Shown piece after piece: positions 9,024-17,254 of a DNA stretch of 64,000 bases. Position numbers and translations under genes: made by a program. Every line of letters starts with the position of its first letter. Position 1 is the stretch's first letter. The stretch lies in contig JBJORF010000008.1 in NCBI GenBank assembly GCA_046049545.1, forward strand, positions 1-64,000, read 5' to 3'. The notes under the pieces are model-generated. The model was not told where the DNA came from, searched no databases, and saw only the letters and a program-made list of their open reading frames with translations. This DNA comes from Romeriopsis sp046049545 (GTDB lineage Bacteria > Cyanobacteriota > Cyanobacteriia > Leptolyngbyales > Leptolyngbyaceae).

Positions 9024-9353
9024 TCACGAAATTTTCTCAGCAAAACCATCAAAAGCCGCAGGATTCATCAGGCCCCAGGCTTCCAACACACCCTTCGCGA
9101 TCACCAAATCGACCGATCGTAGTCGATCGGTCGCCACATACTTTGGCAGTGAAATCCTGGCCTGTTCATGGGGGTGTTCAATTGAGCCAGAATGGTCGTA
9201 TGTCCAAACGACCACATCAAAACCGTAGTCATGTAGCACGCGTTCAACTGCAAAACCACATAACCGCGCACAAAGTAGTTGGCACAAAGTAGTTGACGCT
9301 GAGATCGGCAATGACATGGCTCTGGGTCGATGTTTATGGCGCATTGCGTCCAT
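9024..9353 (-). pseudogene. DUF4365-like remnant
   Basis: The reading frame contains VLHDYGFDVVVWTYDHSGSI, which resembles the core of DUF4365 proteins (predicted nuclease-fold domain, usually with an EHDYGYDL-type motif followed by a QVK motif). The downstream part reads ARISLPKYVATDRLRSVDLV, where the expected QVK/QLK motif is not preserved. The frame then ends early in a non-homologous tail. The N-terminal part also looks scrambled and contains a local repeat (AAAGTAGTTG twice near 9270-9295). I read this as a degraded gene; if expressed it would lack the catalytic motif. Confidence 0.45.
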
Positions 9354-9471
9354 AATCGCAAATTTGGGAGTAGTTTGTCGCGCTGTCTTCCGGCAGGTAA
9401 ACAGGATCGTCGATCGTGATTACTGCCGTGGGGTACTTAGCGCGAACACCAAAAATCGCCAAAATCGATCG

Positions 9472-9828
9472 CTACTCCATCGGCTCGATCAACGCCGCCC
9501 CCGCTGTCCCCGGCAACAGCCCCCGCAACATGGGCAAGATCTGCTCACGCCGATCGAACTCCTCCACCCGATACAGTAACTTCCCTTCTTTAAACAACAA
9601 AACCGTTGGTAAATTCCGAATCCGATAATCGCTCGCCAACTTCAAATTCTCATCGGCATTCACTCCCACCAGCTTCAGCTCCGCCGCTGGCTCATTGGCG
9701 AGCGTCTGCAACACGGGTTCAATCATCCGACAAAGACCACACCAAGGAGCCCAGAAATGTACCAAAACTGGCATCGAAGACCCAAGGACTTCATGCTCAA
9801 AGGCTTTTTCATCAACAACGGATGTCAT
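9472..9828 (-). CDS. Thioredoxin with WCGLC active site
   Basis: This 118-residue protein has the thioredoxin fold. The active site is FWAPWCGLCRMIEP near residue 30, and the cis-proline loop is RNLPTVLLFKEG near residue 74. The dithiol motif is WCGLC rather than the classical WCGPC; the leucine in place of proline should alter the redox potential. It is a cytosolic disulfide reductase or a specialised variant. It sits 37 bases downstream of the NnrU-like gene on the same strand. Confidence 0.92.
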   Translation of the reverse strand: MTSVVDEKAFEHEVLGSSMPVLVHFWAPWCGLCRMIEPVLQTLANEPAAELKLVGVNADENLKLASDYRIRNLPTVLLFKEGKLLYRVEEFDRREQILPMLRGLLPGTAGAALIEPME

Positions 9829-9865
9829 AGGGGTTATAAAAAATGAATACTGTTATGTCTTCAGT

Positions 9866-10591
9866 TTACCAGGCGACTCGGCTCGTCGCATCTACCAAAA
9901 TTGGATGCAACCACCAAAATAGACCAATGAACGCGGCCACTCCCACATAGGCAGGCCGCAAAAACTCTGACCATACCAGCCGTTGTCGCCCCTGGGCGAT
10001 CGCGAGAAAGGGCATCACCGACGTGCGCGCCTTCACCGCCAAAAATGCTTCTCCATGCTTGGCCTCCCAGCGCCGATCGCCATTCCACACCGCAAACAGG
10101 TGATGGGCGATCAACCCCGCACAGGTCACCAGCATGAAGCTCGTCCCTAGCCACAGCGCATGGGCCACGCACCAGATCACCTGGCCCACCATCTGCGGGT
10201 GTCGACTAATCCGAATCACCCCGGTCTCATACAGATGCACTGTAGGCTTCTGAATCGCCGCAATCTCCAGCAGATTAAATGTCGCCGGATAGAGCAAAAA
10301 GAACGACAGCGCTGACAAAGTCCAGACCAGTGGCTTCACCCCCGCGACCCCCTGCAAATCCCAGAGGATCGCGCCATCGTAGCGATGATTAAAGAAATAA
10401 ATAATCAGCGGCACCGCCAAACTCAAACTCGCCAGCGCAAAAATGATCCGAAAGGGCCGCGCCCCAATCTTTGTCTCCGCCCAAGGCCGCAGCGAAGCCA
10501 ACCCACTATGCACGATCGCGAACGTTACCAACCAACCTAAAATAACGAAGTGACTCGGAGTTAACCAATCAGGAAACGTCGTTGCCGCCAT
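9866..10591 (-). CDS. NnrU-family membrane protein
   Basis: The 241-residue protein has about six membrane segments and NnrU-type motifs: FAIVHSGLASLRPWAE near residue 25 and IRISRHPQMVGQVIWCVAH near residue 126. NnrU-related proteins include plant 15-cis-zeta-carotene isomerase (Z-ISO), a heme-containing membrane enzyme, so the histidines in these motifs could bind heme. A carotenoid function here is possible but not demonstrated by context; the neighbour is a thioredoxin. Confidence 0.85.
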   Translation of the reverse strand: MAATTFPDWLTPSHFVILGWLVTFAIVHSGLASLRPWAETKIGARPFRIIFALASLSLAVPLIIYFFNHRYDGAILWDLQGVAGVKPLVWTLSALSFFLLYPATFNLLEIAAIQKPTVHLYETGVIRISRHPQMVGQVIWCVAHALWLGTSFMLVTCAGLIAHHLFAVWNGDRRWEAKHGEAFLAVKARTSVMPFLAIAQGRQRLVWSEFLRPAYVGVAAFIGLFWWLHPILVDATSRVAW

Positions 10592-10666
10592 AAATTGTAG
10601 GGATAAACAAAAGCTTCGTAATCTAGAGTACAGGGTTTCGTGAAGTTTTTTGAAGTGAATCGGCGG

Positions 10667-11329
10667 TTATTTGCCGCAGAGCTTGGTCATAATTGCGTCG
10701 TGGCTCATCTGCTGCTCGACGAGGACTTCCGCCATTAATAAGCGGGATTTCGCGCCGATCACGAAGTAATTGCGATCGGCTCCCAGTGATTCACAGCGGG
10801 TTTGTAAGCAGGTCAAATCCTGGCCCGACAGCTCTGAGAAAAATGCCGCCAAAATCCCTGACTCCAGCGCACACACGGGTAAATTTTCCTCTAGTCCCGG
10901 TTGTGCGAAGGCCGAATTGCGCGTCTGAATGACTAGAAATCCCTGGTCTTGGTAAGTCTGATCAAAGCTGAGTTGGCCCCAGCCATAGGTTGCCCAACAG
11001 CGCCGCAACGCCTGCAAAAATTCGGCCATGCTCAGGTCGGCCAGGGCTTTATCGTAGTAAGCCGTGATCTCATCCCGAAACCGCCGAAAGAAATTTTTGC
11101 CCCAGCGCCGCCCGCAGTTCATGAGCACCAGCCGACTGGCATTGCCTGTTTCCTTTTCCAGTCCGGCATAAATCCCTTGGAGCAACATTTGCGGTAGTGC
11201 CAGTAACCGATCGCCCCGTTGGTTTTCCAGCATCCCAATTTCCAGGTCGCCCCGGATATAGGTTTCCTTCGCGTAGTAATTGCCCGGAATACGTGGATTA
11301 ATTAATAGGTCAGCAACAGCAATTTTCAT
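10667..11329 (-). CDS. V4R-domain protein (Slr0147-like)
   Basis: This 220-residue protein ends in a V4R (4-vinyl-reductase type) small-molecule-binding domain, seen in LESGILAAFFSELSGQDLTC followed by a conserved cysteine in QTRCESLGADRNYFVIGAK. V4R domains bind hydrophobic ligands and some are proposed to bind bilins. It is the fifth gene of a minus-strand cluster whose order matches slr0144-slr0147 of the Synechocystis PSII assembly proficiency (PAP) operon. I infer a role in photosystem II biogenesis or chromophore handling. A second V4R protein is encoded at 12359-13033. Confidence 0.8.
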   Translation of the reverse strand: MKIAVADLLINPRIPGNYYAKETYIRGDLEIGMLENQRGDRLLALPQMLLQGIYAGLEKETGNASRLVLMNCGRRWGKNFFRRFRDEITAYYDKALADLSMAEFLQALRRCWATYGWGQLSFDQTYQDQGFLVIQTRNSAFAQPGLEENLPVCALESGILAAFFSELSGQDLTCLQTRCESLGADRNYFVIGAKSRLLMAEVLVEQQMSHDAIMTKLCGK

Positions 11330-11370
11330 AGTAATCAGCGGAGAAGGTTGTTTGTCAGGTCTATGGCGGG

Positions 11371-11859
11371 CTAAGAAGCCATTGTCGCCACAGGGTCAGG
11401 GCTGGTGAGATAGCCTTGAACTTGCTGAAGTAGCGGATCGATTAGCGCTTGCTGCTGGGGGTTCAAGGCTTTGCTCAACACTTGGCGGAGATAGCGGTAG
11501 AGGGCCGTGTCGATCGCCAGGGTGCCGTGGATTTGCATCGATTCGCGCAGCCAGTTGAGCAATTGCGGTTCGAGCTGCTGGGAATTGTCCATCAGCATCG
11601 CCATGGCACAGTGACGGGTGACCAGCAATCCATGGGTAATGGCGCGCTCGATCGTGTTCACTTCAGCACTGGCGGCAAAGTCGTGGGTGAGCCGATCGGC
11701 GACCACCTGCATGATTTTGGCTTCATGGTCGCGGAGGGTGCGGTACAGGCTGAGGCGCACGGGCACCGATTTCATATAGCGGTGAATCTCCTTCAGACGA
11801 TCGGCTGGGAGATAACGGTTTTCGGCATCATCAAAAACGCCTGCAAATGTCGGATGCAT
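11371..11859 (-). CDS. Phycobilisome-fold-like helical protein (Slr0146-like)
   Basis: The 162-residue protein is all-helical. Its pattern (AENRYLPADRLKEIHRYMKS, then LRDHEAKIMQVVADRL, then TRHCAMAMLMDNS) recalls the globin-like phycobilisome fold, though no bilin-attachment cysteine in the phycobiliprotein context is evident. I start it at ATG 11859, which removes about 53 unrelated residues of open frame overlapping the upstream gene. It is clearly related to the protein at 13104-13574 over its whole length. It lies 41 bases before the V4R gene and belongs to the PAP-like cluster. Confidence 0.7.
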   Translation of the reverse strand: MHPTFAGVFDDAENRYLPADRLKEIHRYMKSVPVRLSLYRTLRDHEAKIMQVVADRLTHDFAASAEVNTIERAITHGLLVTRHCAMAMLMDNSQQLEPQLLNWLRESMQIHGTLAIDTALYRYLRQVLSKALNPQQQALIDPLLQQVQGYLTSPDPVATMAS

Positions 11860-11911
11860 AGAACAAGGCCAAGGGAGAGGGTGAGTAAATTTGAGCAAGC
11901 GGCTGAATCCG

Positions 11912-12358
11912 CTAGAAAAAATCCGAAAAATCTGCCAGCGATGGGCCCGATGGGGCGACTGGATCGCCACTGTCCGGCTCCACCACATCATCAAAACTCG
12001 CCGCAAACAGCTCCTCAAAGCTCACCTGCTCCGAACTTGCCGCATCAAAGCAGGATTCATTCAAGCCCAGTGCGTCAAACGCTGGCTCATGGGCGAGTGC
12101 CGACAACGCCCCTAAGTCCGGCAATGCGGCCAGTTTGCTCGCTGCTTCCGGCACCGAACCGCCCCAGGGAAAATTCGCGAAATATTCGACCACGCTCATG
12201 GATAGCGTGAGGGGCGGTGCGGCGGGGTCGGCTACCGTGGGCAATGGCGGCGGCAGTGGTTCCCAGGCGATCGTCGCAAAATAGTCCGCCACCGATCGCT
12301 GGAGCCAAGGTGCGAGCCGTTCTGCCGGGGTGGCGGGATAAACCATGGAATGGGCCAT
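11912..12358 (-). CDS. Motif-repeat protein of PAP-like cluster (Slr0145-like)
   Basis: This 148-residue acidic protein contains two copies of a motif: SVADYFATIAWEP near residue 22 and SVVEYFANFPWGG near residue 55, each a hydrophobic pair, Tyr-Phe-Ala and then Trp. The C-terminal half is low-complexity and rich in D, E, S and P. It begins at the base next to the stop of the V4R gene, which suggests translational coupling. By position it corresponds to slr0145. No catalytic function is visible; the repeats look like short interaction motifs. Confidence 0.65.
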   Translation of the reverse strand: MAHSMVYPATPAERLAPWLQRSVADYFATIAWEPLPPPLPTVADPAAPPLTLSMSVVEYFANFPWGGSVPEAASKLAALPDLGALSALAHEPAFDALGLNESCFDAASSEQVSFEELFAASFDDVVEPDSGDPVAPSGPSLADFSDFF

Positions 12359-13033
12359 CTAGGCTTCCTCCCGCAACCGCTTTTCAATGTCTTTGGAAGT
12401 CGCCCCTTCATTCATCCAGAAGGCGGCGGCATCGATCCGCTCCTGGGCCCCGATCAGGAATTTACAGTAGGCTTCGCCCATGGAGTAGCATTGGATTTCG
12501 ATACAGCTCAGTTGCTTTTTGACCATTTCCGAGAAAAAGCCCGCAAACAGGCCCGCATAGAGGAAACAAACGGGTTTGCCCACATCGCCCAAGGTGCGCG
12601 CCATCGCCGAATCGAAGAGGTTAATGAACATAAAGCCCTGCTTACGATCGTTGAGATCGACTTCCCAGCGGCCCCAGCCTTGGGCGGTAAATGGCCACCA
12701 CCAGGTTTCGAGTAAAAACATCAGATTGCTTTCCTGCGGCGCAAAGCCATATTCCTGCTCAAACCATTTCTCGAAGAAGAAGGCATCTTTTTGGCCCCAC
12801 TGTTCGCCGATCGTATAGATGGTTCCCGCCGCTGCGGTGCCGACTTCTTCTTCGAGGCCATTCACTAAACCCAGGACAAAATCCTCGGTGGCCAGAAGAT
12901 TGCGGCTGTTGTTCCAGTCGACGATCGTCCCATCTTCGGTATCGAATTGTAAAAAGTCGGATAGGCCGTAGTGACAATGCTTTTTGGGATTTTTTAATTT
13001 CGCGGAGGTGTGGTGGTTTAATAATGCTGCCAT
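12359..13033 (-). CDS. V4R-domain protein (Slr0144-like)
   Basis: The 224-residue protein carries a C-terminal V4R domain, visible as CFLYAGLFAGFFSEMVKKQL followed by CIEIQCYSMGEAYCKFLIGAQ with conserved cysteines. The N-terminal part has a tryptophan-rich stretch (ETWWWPFTAQGWGRW near residue 108) that would line a hydrophobic pocket. It is homologous to the V4R protein at 10667-11329. Gene order suggests an Slr0144-type, PSII-assembly-related protein. The upstream neighbour, 70 bases away, is a small helical protein. Confidence 0.8.
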   Translation of the reverse strand: MAALLNHHTSAKLKNPKKHCHYGLSDFLQFDTEDGTIVDWNNSRNLLATEDFVLGLVNGLEEEVGTAAAGTIYTIGEQWGQKDAFFFEKWFEQEYGFAPQESNLMFLLETWWWPFTAQGWGRWEVDLNDRKQGFMFINLFDSAMARTLGDVGKPVCFLYAGLFAGFFSEMVKKQLSCIEIQCYSMGEAYCKFLIGAQERIDAAAFWMNEGATSKDIEKRLREEA

Positions 13034-13103
13034 GGGTGATTGCCTTCAATGAGGATAAAAGAATTGGACGATCGCGGGGGGTGGCCCAGCGGCCGCTGGG
13101 CTC

Positions 13104-13574
13104 CTACGGGGCGACCATGGCTTGCACCTCTTGCAATAACGGCACTAACAATGCAGCTTGGACGGGCGGCAAAATTTGCGCTACGGCTTTCTGCATCGCT
13201 GTGAAAATCAATTGATTACTTTCTTGCTTTTCAAAGGCCCGCACGACGGTTTGGAGCCACAGGACGTAACGCTCCCGCATCAGATCGAGATCATCGGTTA
13301 GCAACGTCGCGGCACAATAGCGCAGGGTATGGAGGACATCTTGCTGACAGTGTTTTAGTTGCTCGGCCCGATCGCTCGGAAAAATCTCCGGGGCTTGCTG
13401 TACCACGTCACTAAAAACTTGTTTGAGAATTGCGGCCTCCGACTTCTGGATCTGCTGATAGGTTTGCAGCCGCAGTTCGTAACTGCGCAGATAATCCGGC
13501 AGAAACCGCAATTCTTCATCGCTGGCATAACGACCTTCAGCGATCGTTTGGAGCCGTTGCATTTGGCTGAGCAT
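13104..13574 (-). CDS. Phycobilisome-fold-like helical protein, paralogue
   Basis: This 156-residue helical protein parallels the one at 11371-11859: AEGRYASDEELRFLPDYLRS, then a central RYCAATLLTDD matching RHCAMAMLMDN, and a C-terminal QAALLVPLLQEVQAMV matching QALIDPLLQQVQGYL. I start it at ATG 13574 (alternative 13562) because the upstream open frame has no similarity and overlaps the khpB gene. It is first in the PAP-like cluster and precedes a V4R gene, just as its paralogue does. Confidence 0.65.
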   Translation of the reverse strand: MLSQMQRLQTIAEGRYASDEELRFLPDYLRSYELRLQTYQQIQKSEAAILKQVFSDVVQQAPEIFPSDRAEQLKHCQQDVLHTLRYCAATLLTDDLDLMRERYVLWLQTVVRAFEKQESNQLIFTAMQKAVAQILPPVQAALLVPLLQEVQAMVAP

Positions 13575-13656
13575 AGAGAGACATCCCGGTGAACGGGCAG
13601 ATGCGATCGGTACTGATGTCAGTGTGCCCGTCTCCCCTGGATGAATATCGTGGCAA

Positions 13657-14166
13657 TTATTCGGATTGCGGCAGATTTTGCTGAAGACAGACGACCAAAC
13701 GCCGATCTCTATCGTGACCGCGGCTAAAGGTCGAATATTCACCGCCCTGTTCGATCCAATGGTGCAATTGGCGACGTTCGGCGGCGGAAAGATGCGGGAT
13801 TTCGGCTTCTGCTTGGCCGGATTCAAGCTGCGCGATCGCGACTTCCGCCAAGGCTTCTAATGCCCCATGCCGCGCTTCCCGGTATCCCGCCAAGTCAATT
13901 GTGTAAGCCCCTGTTTCGGCTTCCGGTCGGTCGTGATTGAGCACCACGTTGGCGAGGTATTGCAGTGCGTCGATCGTTTGGCCTTTCTCGCCAATTAGAC
14001 TTTGTTGCTGCGCTTCACTCAACGCCGTTGCGTCGATCTCCAGCCAACAGCTATGTTCACGCAGACTCTCACGGATTTCCGCCTGCACGGGTGCCGTGAT
14101 GCCCGATAGCTTGAGGACTTGGGTAAGCCATTGTTGGCCACGATCGGTCGAAGGAGAATTGCCCAT
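13657..14166 (-). CDS. khpB: KhpB/Jag RNA-binding protein (KH-R3H)
   Basis: The 169-residue protein has the KH then R3H arrangement of Jag/KhpB (SpoIIIJ-associated protein). The KH-like part includes LIGEKGQTIDALQYLANVVL near residue 68, and the R3H part includes LSAAERRQLHHWIEQ near residue 130 followed by STFSRGHDRDRRLVV. It binds RNA and is commonly encoded after yidC, as here. I use ATG 14166 rather than the upstream ATG because the family begins close to the GQQWL segment. A terminator-like hairpin separates it from yidC. Confidence 0.88.
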   Translation of the reverse strand: MGNSPSTDRGQQWLTQVLKLSGITAPVQAEIRESLREHSCWLEIDATALSEAQQQSLIGEKGQTIDALQYLANVVLNHDRPEAETGAYTIDLAGYREARHGALEALAEVAIAQLESGQAEAEIPHLSAAERRQLHHWIEQGGEYSTFSRGHDRDRRLVVCLQQNLPQSE

Positions 14167-14286
14167 AACAAATGCCAAAACAAATTGCGCCACCTACCAG
14201 CCTAATTCAAAATCCGCAACATCAACCGTACGGTGGGCATTGCTCGCCCGCCCCTTCCCGGTACCCACCGATCGCCCTAAAGCAAA

Positions 14287-14320
14287 ACCGCCAGTGATCG
14301 TCATCACGATCACTGGCGGC
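14287..14320 (-). terminator. Intrinsic terminator after yidC
   Basis: A 13-base perfect stem (CCGCCAGTGATCG / CGATCACTGGCGG, six-base loop) lies in the yidC-khpB spacer. On the minus strand it is followed by TTTTGCTTT, which suits transcription coming from yidC. Confidence 0.75.
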
Positions 14321-14349
14321 AAATAACTGGTTTTCCGATCAATCAGGCA

Positions 14350-15531
14350 TTATGCTTTCTTCTTCTTCCGTTCAAACGGCAGCTCATCTGTCTTCGAGAC
14401 TGTCGCCTTCACATCCACCACATCGTCGGCAACGATCTTCTGCACCCCTTCCGGCAGCGGTTCACGGTTAATCATTACCGACTGCAACAGTTGGAACAGG
14501 TTGGCAATAATCATGTACATCAGCACCCCTGCTGGCAACGGCGCGAAGAAGAAGATTCCCGCGACCATCAGCGGCGTGATTTTATTGATCGTGTCCTGCT
14601 GGGGATTCGTGCTGGCCATTCCCGCACTGGAAATCTTTTGGCTAAAGTACAAGCTCGCACCGTAAGCCAAAATCATCGCCACGATGTCGAGGTGAATCGC
14701 TTTGAAATTGAAGGATTCTGTCCCGTCCGCATTTTTGGTGAACAGGTCATCATCCACCGCGCCCGTCCGACCCAACGCGTCGATGAACAAAAAGCCCTTA
14801 TCCGCTGCTAACCCCGGCACCAATGCCTGAATCACCGCTGGGCCTGGTTGGAGCGCTTCGATCGTGCCATCGTCATTCAGTTTCACGCGCTCCGCACCGG
14901 AAGCAACTTTGAACTTCGGCACCAAATTGCTCTCTGGATGGGCGGCGGCCATTTCCGCAAACGGCTTACCTTCCGGCGTTTGGAAGTCAATTTTGACCCG
15001 ATCGCCGACCCCCACTTTGTTTCCACCGGGCAGCACGGCTTGCACTTTGGCATGCACTTCATCGGCCAAATAAATGTTCTGGGGCTTAGTACTAAACGTC
15101 TGGGGTACCACCTGCTCCAGCTTATCCTGGGGCAGAATGTCCAAGTTCACCGAGTAGGGCACGTTGCTGAAGGGCGACCCCCGTAGCGTCGCAAACAGTG
15201 CAAATAGCACGGGCATTTGAATAACCAGCGGCAAGCAACCCGCCAAGGGATTGCCAAACTCCTTGTAGAGCGCTGACATTTCTTCCTGCTGTTTGGCCGG
15301 ATCATTCTTATAGCGTTCTTGGATCTGCTTCATCCGCTTCTGCATGATCGGCTGCGTGGCGCGGGTCTTCCGCATGTTCCGCAGCGCGCCAGCATTGACT
15401 GGGTAGAGCGCCAACCGAATAATCAAAGTCAAGGCCACGATCGCCAAGCCGTAGCTCGGCACGACGCTGTAAAAAGCATCGAGGATCGGCAGCATGACAT
15501 TGTTGGACAGAAAACCAATTCCAAAATCCAT
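14350..15531 (-). CDS. yidC: YidC/Oxa1/Alb3 membrane protein insertase
   Basis: The 393-residue protein inserts membrane proteins, including photosystem subunits, into the thylakoid or plasma membrane. The N-terminal helix is followed by YGLAIVALTLIIRLALYPVN, the conserved cytoplasmic region KRMKQIQERYKNDPAKQQEE and the membrane motif NPLAGCLPLVIQMPVLFALF. The C-terminal helices include FFFAPLPAGVLMYMI and end in a basic tail RKKKKA. It carries an internal hydrophilic domain between helices (about residues 140-270), as in other cyanobacterial forms. It lies in the rpmH-rnpA-yidC-khpB block. Confidence 0.95.
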   Translation of the reverse strand: MDFGIGFLSNNVMLPILDAFYSVVPSYGLAIVALTLIIRLALYPVNAGALRNMRKTRATQPIMQKRMKQIQERYKNDPAKQQEEMSALYKEFGNPLAGCLPLVIQMPVLFALFATLRGSPFSNVPYSVNLDILPQDKLEQVVPQTFSTKPQNIYLADEVHAKVQAVLPGGNKVGVGDRVKIDFQTPEGKPFAEMAAAHPESNLVPKFKVASGAERVKLNDDGTIEALQPGPAVIQALVPGLAADKGFLFIDALGRTGAVDDDLFTKNADGTESFNFKAIHLDIVAMILAYGASLYFSQKISSAGMASTNPQQDTINKITPLMVAGIFFFAPLPAGVLMYMIIANLFQLLQSVMINREPLPEGVQKIVADDVVDVKATVSKTDELPFERKKKKA

Positions 15532-15692
15532 TGCGCGTTTGGGTGCGTTACGACAGGTGGGATGGGGCGACTAAATTCCTTAGCCACCATAAACCCATCA
15601 CCAGTTTAGCCTGTGATTGCACCCAATCACTTCCCAGGGGGGGAATCTCACCATCGGACATTCGGTCTACCCTCCCCTCGGCCGCACTCACC

Positions 15693-16088
15693 CTACGCTG
15701 CTTGCGTCTGGGTATTGTTTTTGCCTTTCTTGGCCGTCACTTGTTGCTCGATGTATTCCACCATTGCCCGGAACTCTGGCACGGCGCGCATTTCCAAGCG
15801 GGTGCCATCCTTCAGCGTCAGCACGATATCGCCCCAAGCGCCAAGGCCACGGGGCACCGAAATAATGTCGCGAATCTCGGAATAGACCGCATCAGTCTGG
15901 GTGCGACCGAGCCAGCCGCCGACGATCGAAATCCGCCGATCGGTGATCTTGTAGCGCAGCCACAGCGCGCGGACGATCGCCCCCACGGCGATCGGGATAC
16001 AGATAATCGTAAACATCAGCGCCACACCCAGGATCAAATCGCCTTTGTGTGGGCCACCTTCGTAATACACGGTTTCATTAACTGCCAC
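15693..16088 (-). CDS. Bacterial PH-domain membrane protein
   Basis: This 131-residue protein has a short N-terminus, a membrane hairpin near residues 15-42 and a bacterial PH (bPH2-type) domain with the typical YKITDRRISIVGGWLGR segment near residue 48 and VYSEIRDIISVPRGLG near residue 70. It starts within the end of rnpA (11-base overlap), showing tight coupling. In cyanobacteria such a gene commonly sits between rnpA and yidC. The function is unknown; an association with membrane protein biogenesis is inferred from context. Confidence 0.85.
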   Translation of the reverse strand: MAVNETVYYEGGPHKGDLILGVALMFTIICIPIAVGAIVRALWLRYKITDRRISIVGGWLGRTQTDAVYSEIRDIISVPRGLGAWGDIVLTLKDGTRLEMRAVPEFRAMVEYIEQQVTAKKGKNNTQTQAA

Positions 16089-16440
16089 GAATCACCTCGG
16101 CCTTGATCAATAACTGCTCTAATTCTCGCAAAATTTCGGCGTAGGTGCAGCCGATGATCGTCGATCGCACCACAATTACCACTGAGCAACCGGGCTGAAT
16201 CTGGGGGAGAAGCGATCGCAGGGCCGCTTTAATCTGTCGCTTCAGGCGATTGCGGACCACGGCTAACTTACTGACCTTCTTACTAATAGATATGCCAAAT
16301 CGCGACTCACGGATCTCTGTTCCCACTCGGGGCAGAACTGCTACAGCGTGCAGATGAGTCGCTCTTCGACGTATTCCAGTTTGATAGACCCAATCAAAGT
16401 CCTGCCTTTGTTTGAGTCGACGGTGGGAGGGCAATGCCAC
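16078..16440 (-). CDS. rnpA: Ribonuclease P protein component
   Basis: The 120-residue basic protein is the protein subunit of RNase P, which helps the RNA subunit cleave tRNA 5' leaders. It begins RRLKQRQDFDWVYQTG and has the family signature RFGISISKKVSKLAVVRNRL followed by KRQIKAALR, the RNR motif that contacts RNA. It lies seven bases after rpmH and overlaps the PH-protein gene. Confidence 0.95.
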   Translation of the reverse strand: MALPSHRRLKQRQDFDWVYQTGIRRRATHLHAVAVLPRVGTEIRESRFGISISKKVSKLAVVRNRLKRQIKAALRSLLPQIQPGCSVVIVVRSTIIGCTYAEILRELEQLLIKAEVIRGS

Positions 16441-16447
16441 AGCAAAA

Positions 16448-16585
16448 TTAAGCGACGGCTAAACGCGCGCGGCCTTTCCGGCGGCGGGCCTTGATGGTGT
16501 TTTGGCCGGCTTTGGTGCGCATCCGCACACGGAAACCCGATACGCGTTTACGTTTGCGGCTGGTGCCCCCGAGGGTGCGCTTCAT
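16448..16585 (-). CDS. rpmH: Ribosomal protein bL34
   Basis: This 45-codon gene translates to MKRTLGGTSRKRKRVSGFRV and continues RMRTKAGQNTIKARRRKGR, ending LAVA. It is a clear L34 sequence of normal cyanobacterial length and heads the rpmH-rnpA-yidC-khpB run. No convincing DnaA-box cluster was seen in the upstream 16586-16723 spacer. Confidence 0.97.
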   Translation of the reverse strand: MKRTLGGTSRKRKRVSGFRVRMRTKAGQNTIKARRRKGRARLAVA

Positions 16586-16723
16586 AGGACTTCTCCAAAT
16601 GGACTAGTAGCAGATTTATGGCATGGTAATCGGGGCAGTTATCCCACCAAATTCCACGGTCTCACATTGTAAAGGGGAATGCGGATTTCCGGCAATCCCC
16701 TGGGATGAGAAAATTTTAAGCTG

Positions 16724-17254
16724 CTATCGGTCGATCGACAAAATCCAAGTCCCAATATCCCGCAACACGGGCACATCACTGGGAGCCTGCACCAGGCAGT
16801 TGAGATAATGCATCCCGCTACTGGGGTTGGTCACATTCGACAGCACTAAACTGACGTTGGTCTTAGCGGGGACAGGGGTTTCTGGGTAGATCTCCAAACG
16901 CCCTGCATCGGGATCCCAGTTGACTTCACTGACGGCAACGTTCTTTTTATTCACCGTGATTTCAATTTTTTTCGGGTCGATTTTGCCGTCATAGCCATCG
17001 GGAAAAACAATGATGAACTTCGCAGCGGCGATCTTCATCTTGTCTTTCTTCAAGTTGAGGTAGTAGCGATCGGTTTGACCCGCGTGGGCCCCAAAATCGG
17101 TGGAATAGCTGAGTTCCTGACCGCGCTCCACGCCGCTAAAAATCGTTAGACCTTGAGCGGTGGCCAATTGGGGTGCTGTGGTTGCGCCCACGAGCCCTAA
17201 GGCCGCAAACAAGGCAATTGGGCGAATCAATCGGGACAAATGTTTGGATTGCAT
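16724..17254 (-). CDS. DUF2808 secreted protein
   Basis: The 176-residue protein starts with a Sec-type signal peptide (LIRPIALFAALGLVGATTAP, cleavage likely after ATAQG). The mature part has the DUF2808 pattern: YLNLKKDKMKIAAAKFIIVF, FPDGYDG, and PVPAKTNVSLVLSNVTNPSS. DUF2808 proteins are nearly restricted to cyanobacteria and are predicted to act in the periplasm or envelope; their function is unknown. I choose ATG 17254, three codons after another ATG, as the more usual signal-peptide start. Confidence 0.85.
   Translation of the reverse strand: MQSKHLSRLIRPIALFAALGLVGATTAPQLATAQGLTIFSGVERGQELSYSTDFGAHAGQTDRYYLNLKKDKMKIAAAKFIIVFPDGYDGKIDPKKIEITVNKKNVAVSEVNWDPDAGRLEIYPETPVPAKTNVSLVLSNVTNPSSGMHYLNCLVQAPSDVPVLRDIGTWILSIDR

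Noticed and set aside
11860..12018. N-terminal extension of the Slr0146-like protein
   Set aside because: The open frame continues upstream into the preceding gene, but the residues are unlike the paralogue at 13104-13574, so ATG 11859 is preferred.
16586..16723. Possible oriC beside rpmH
   Set aside because: TTATCCCACC resembles a DnaA box, but no second box, AT-rich unwinding element or dnaA/dnaN gene is visible.
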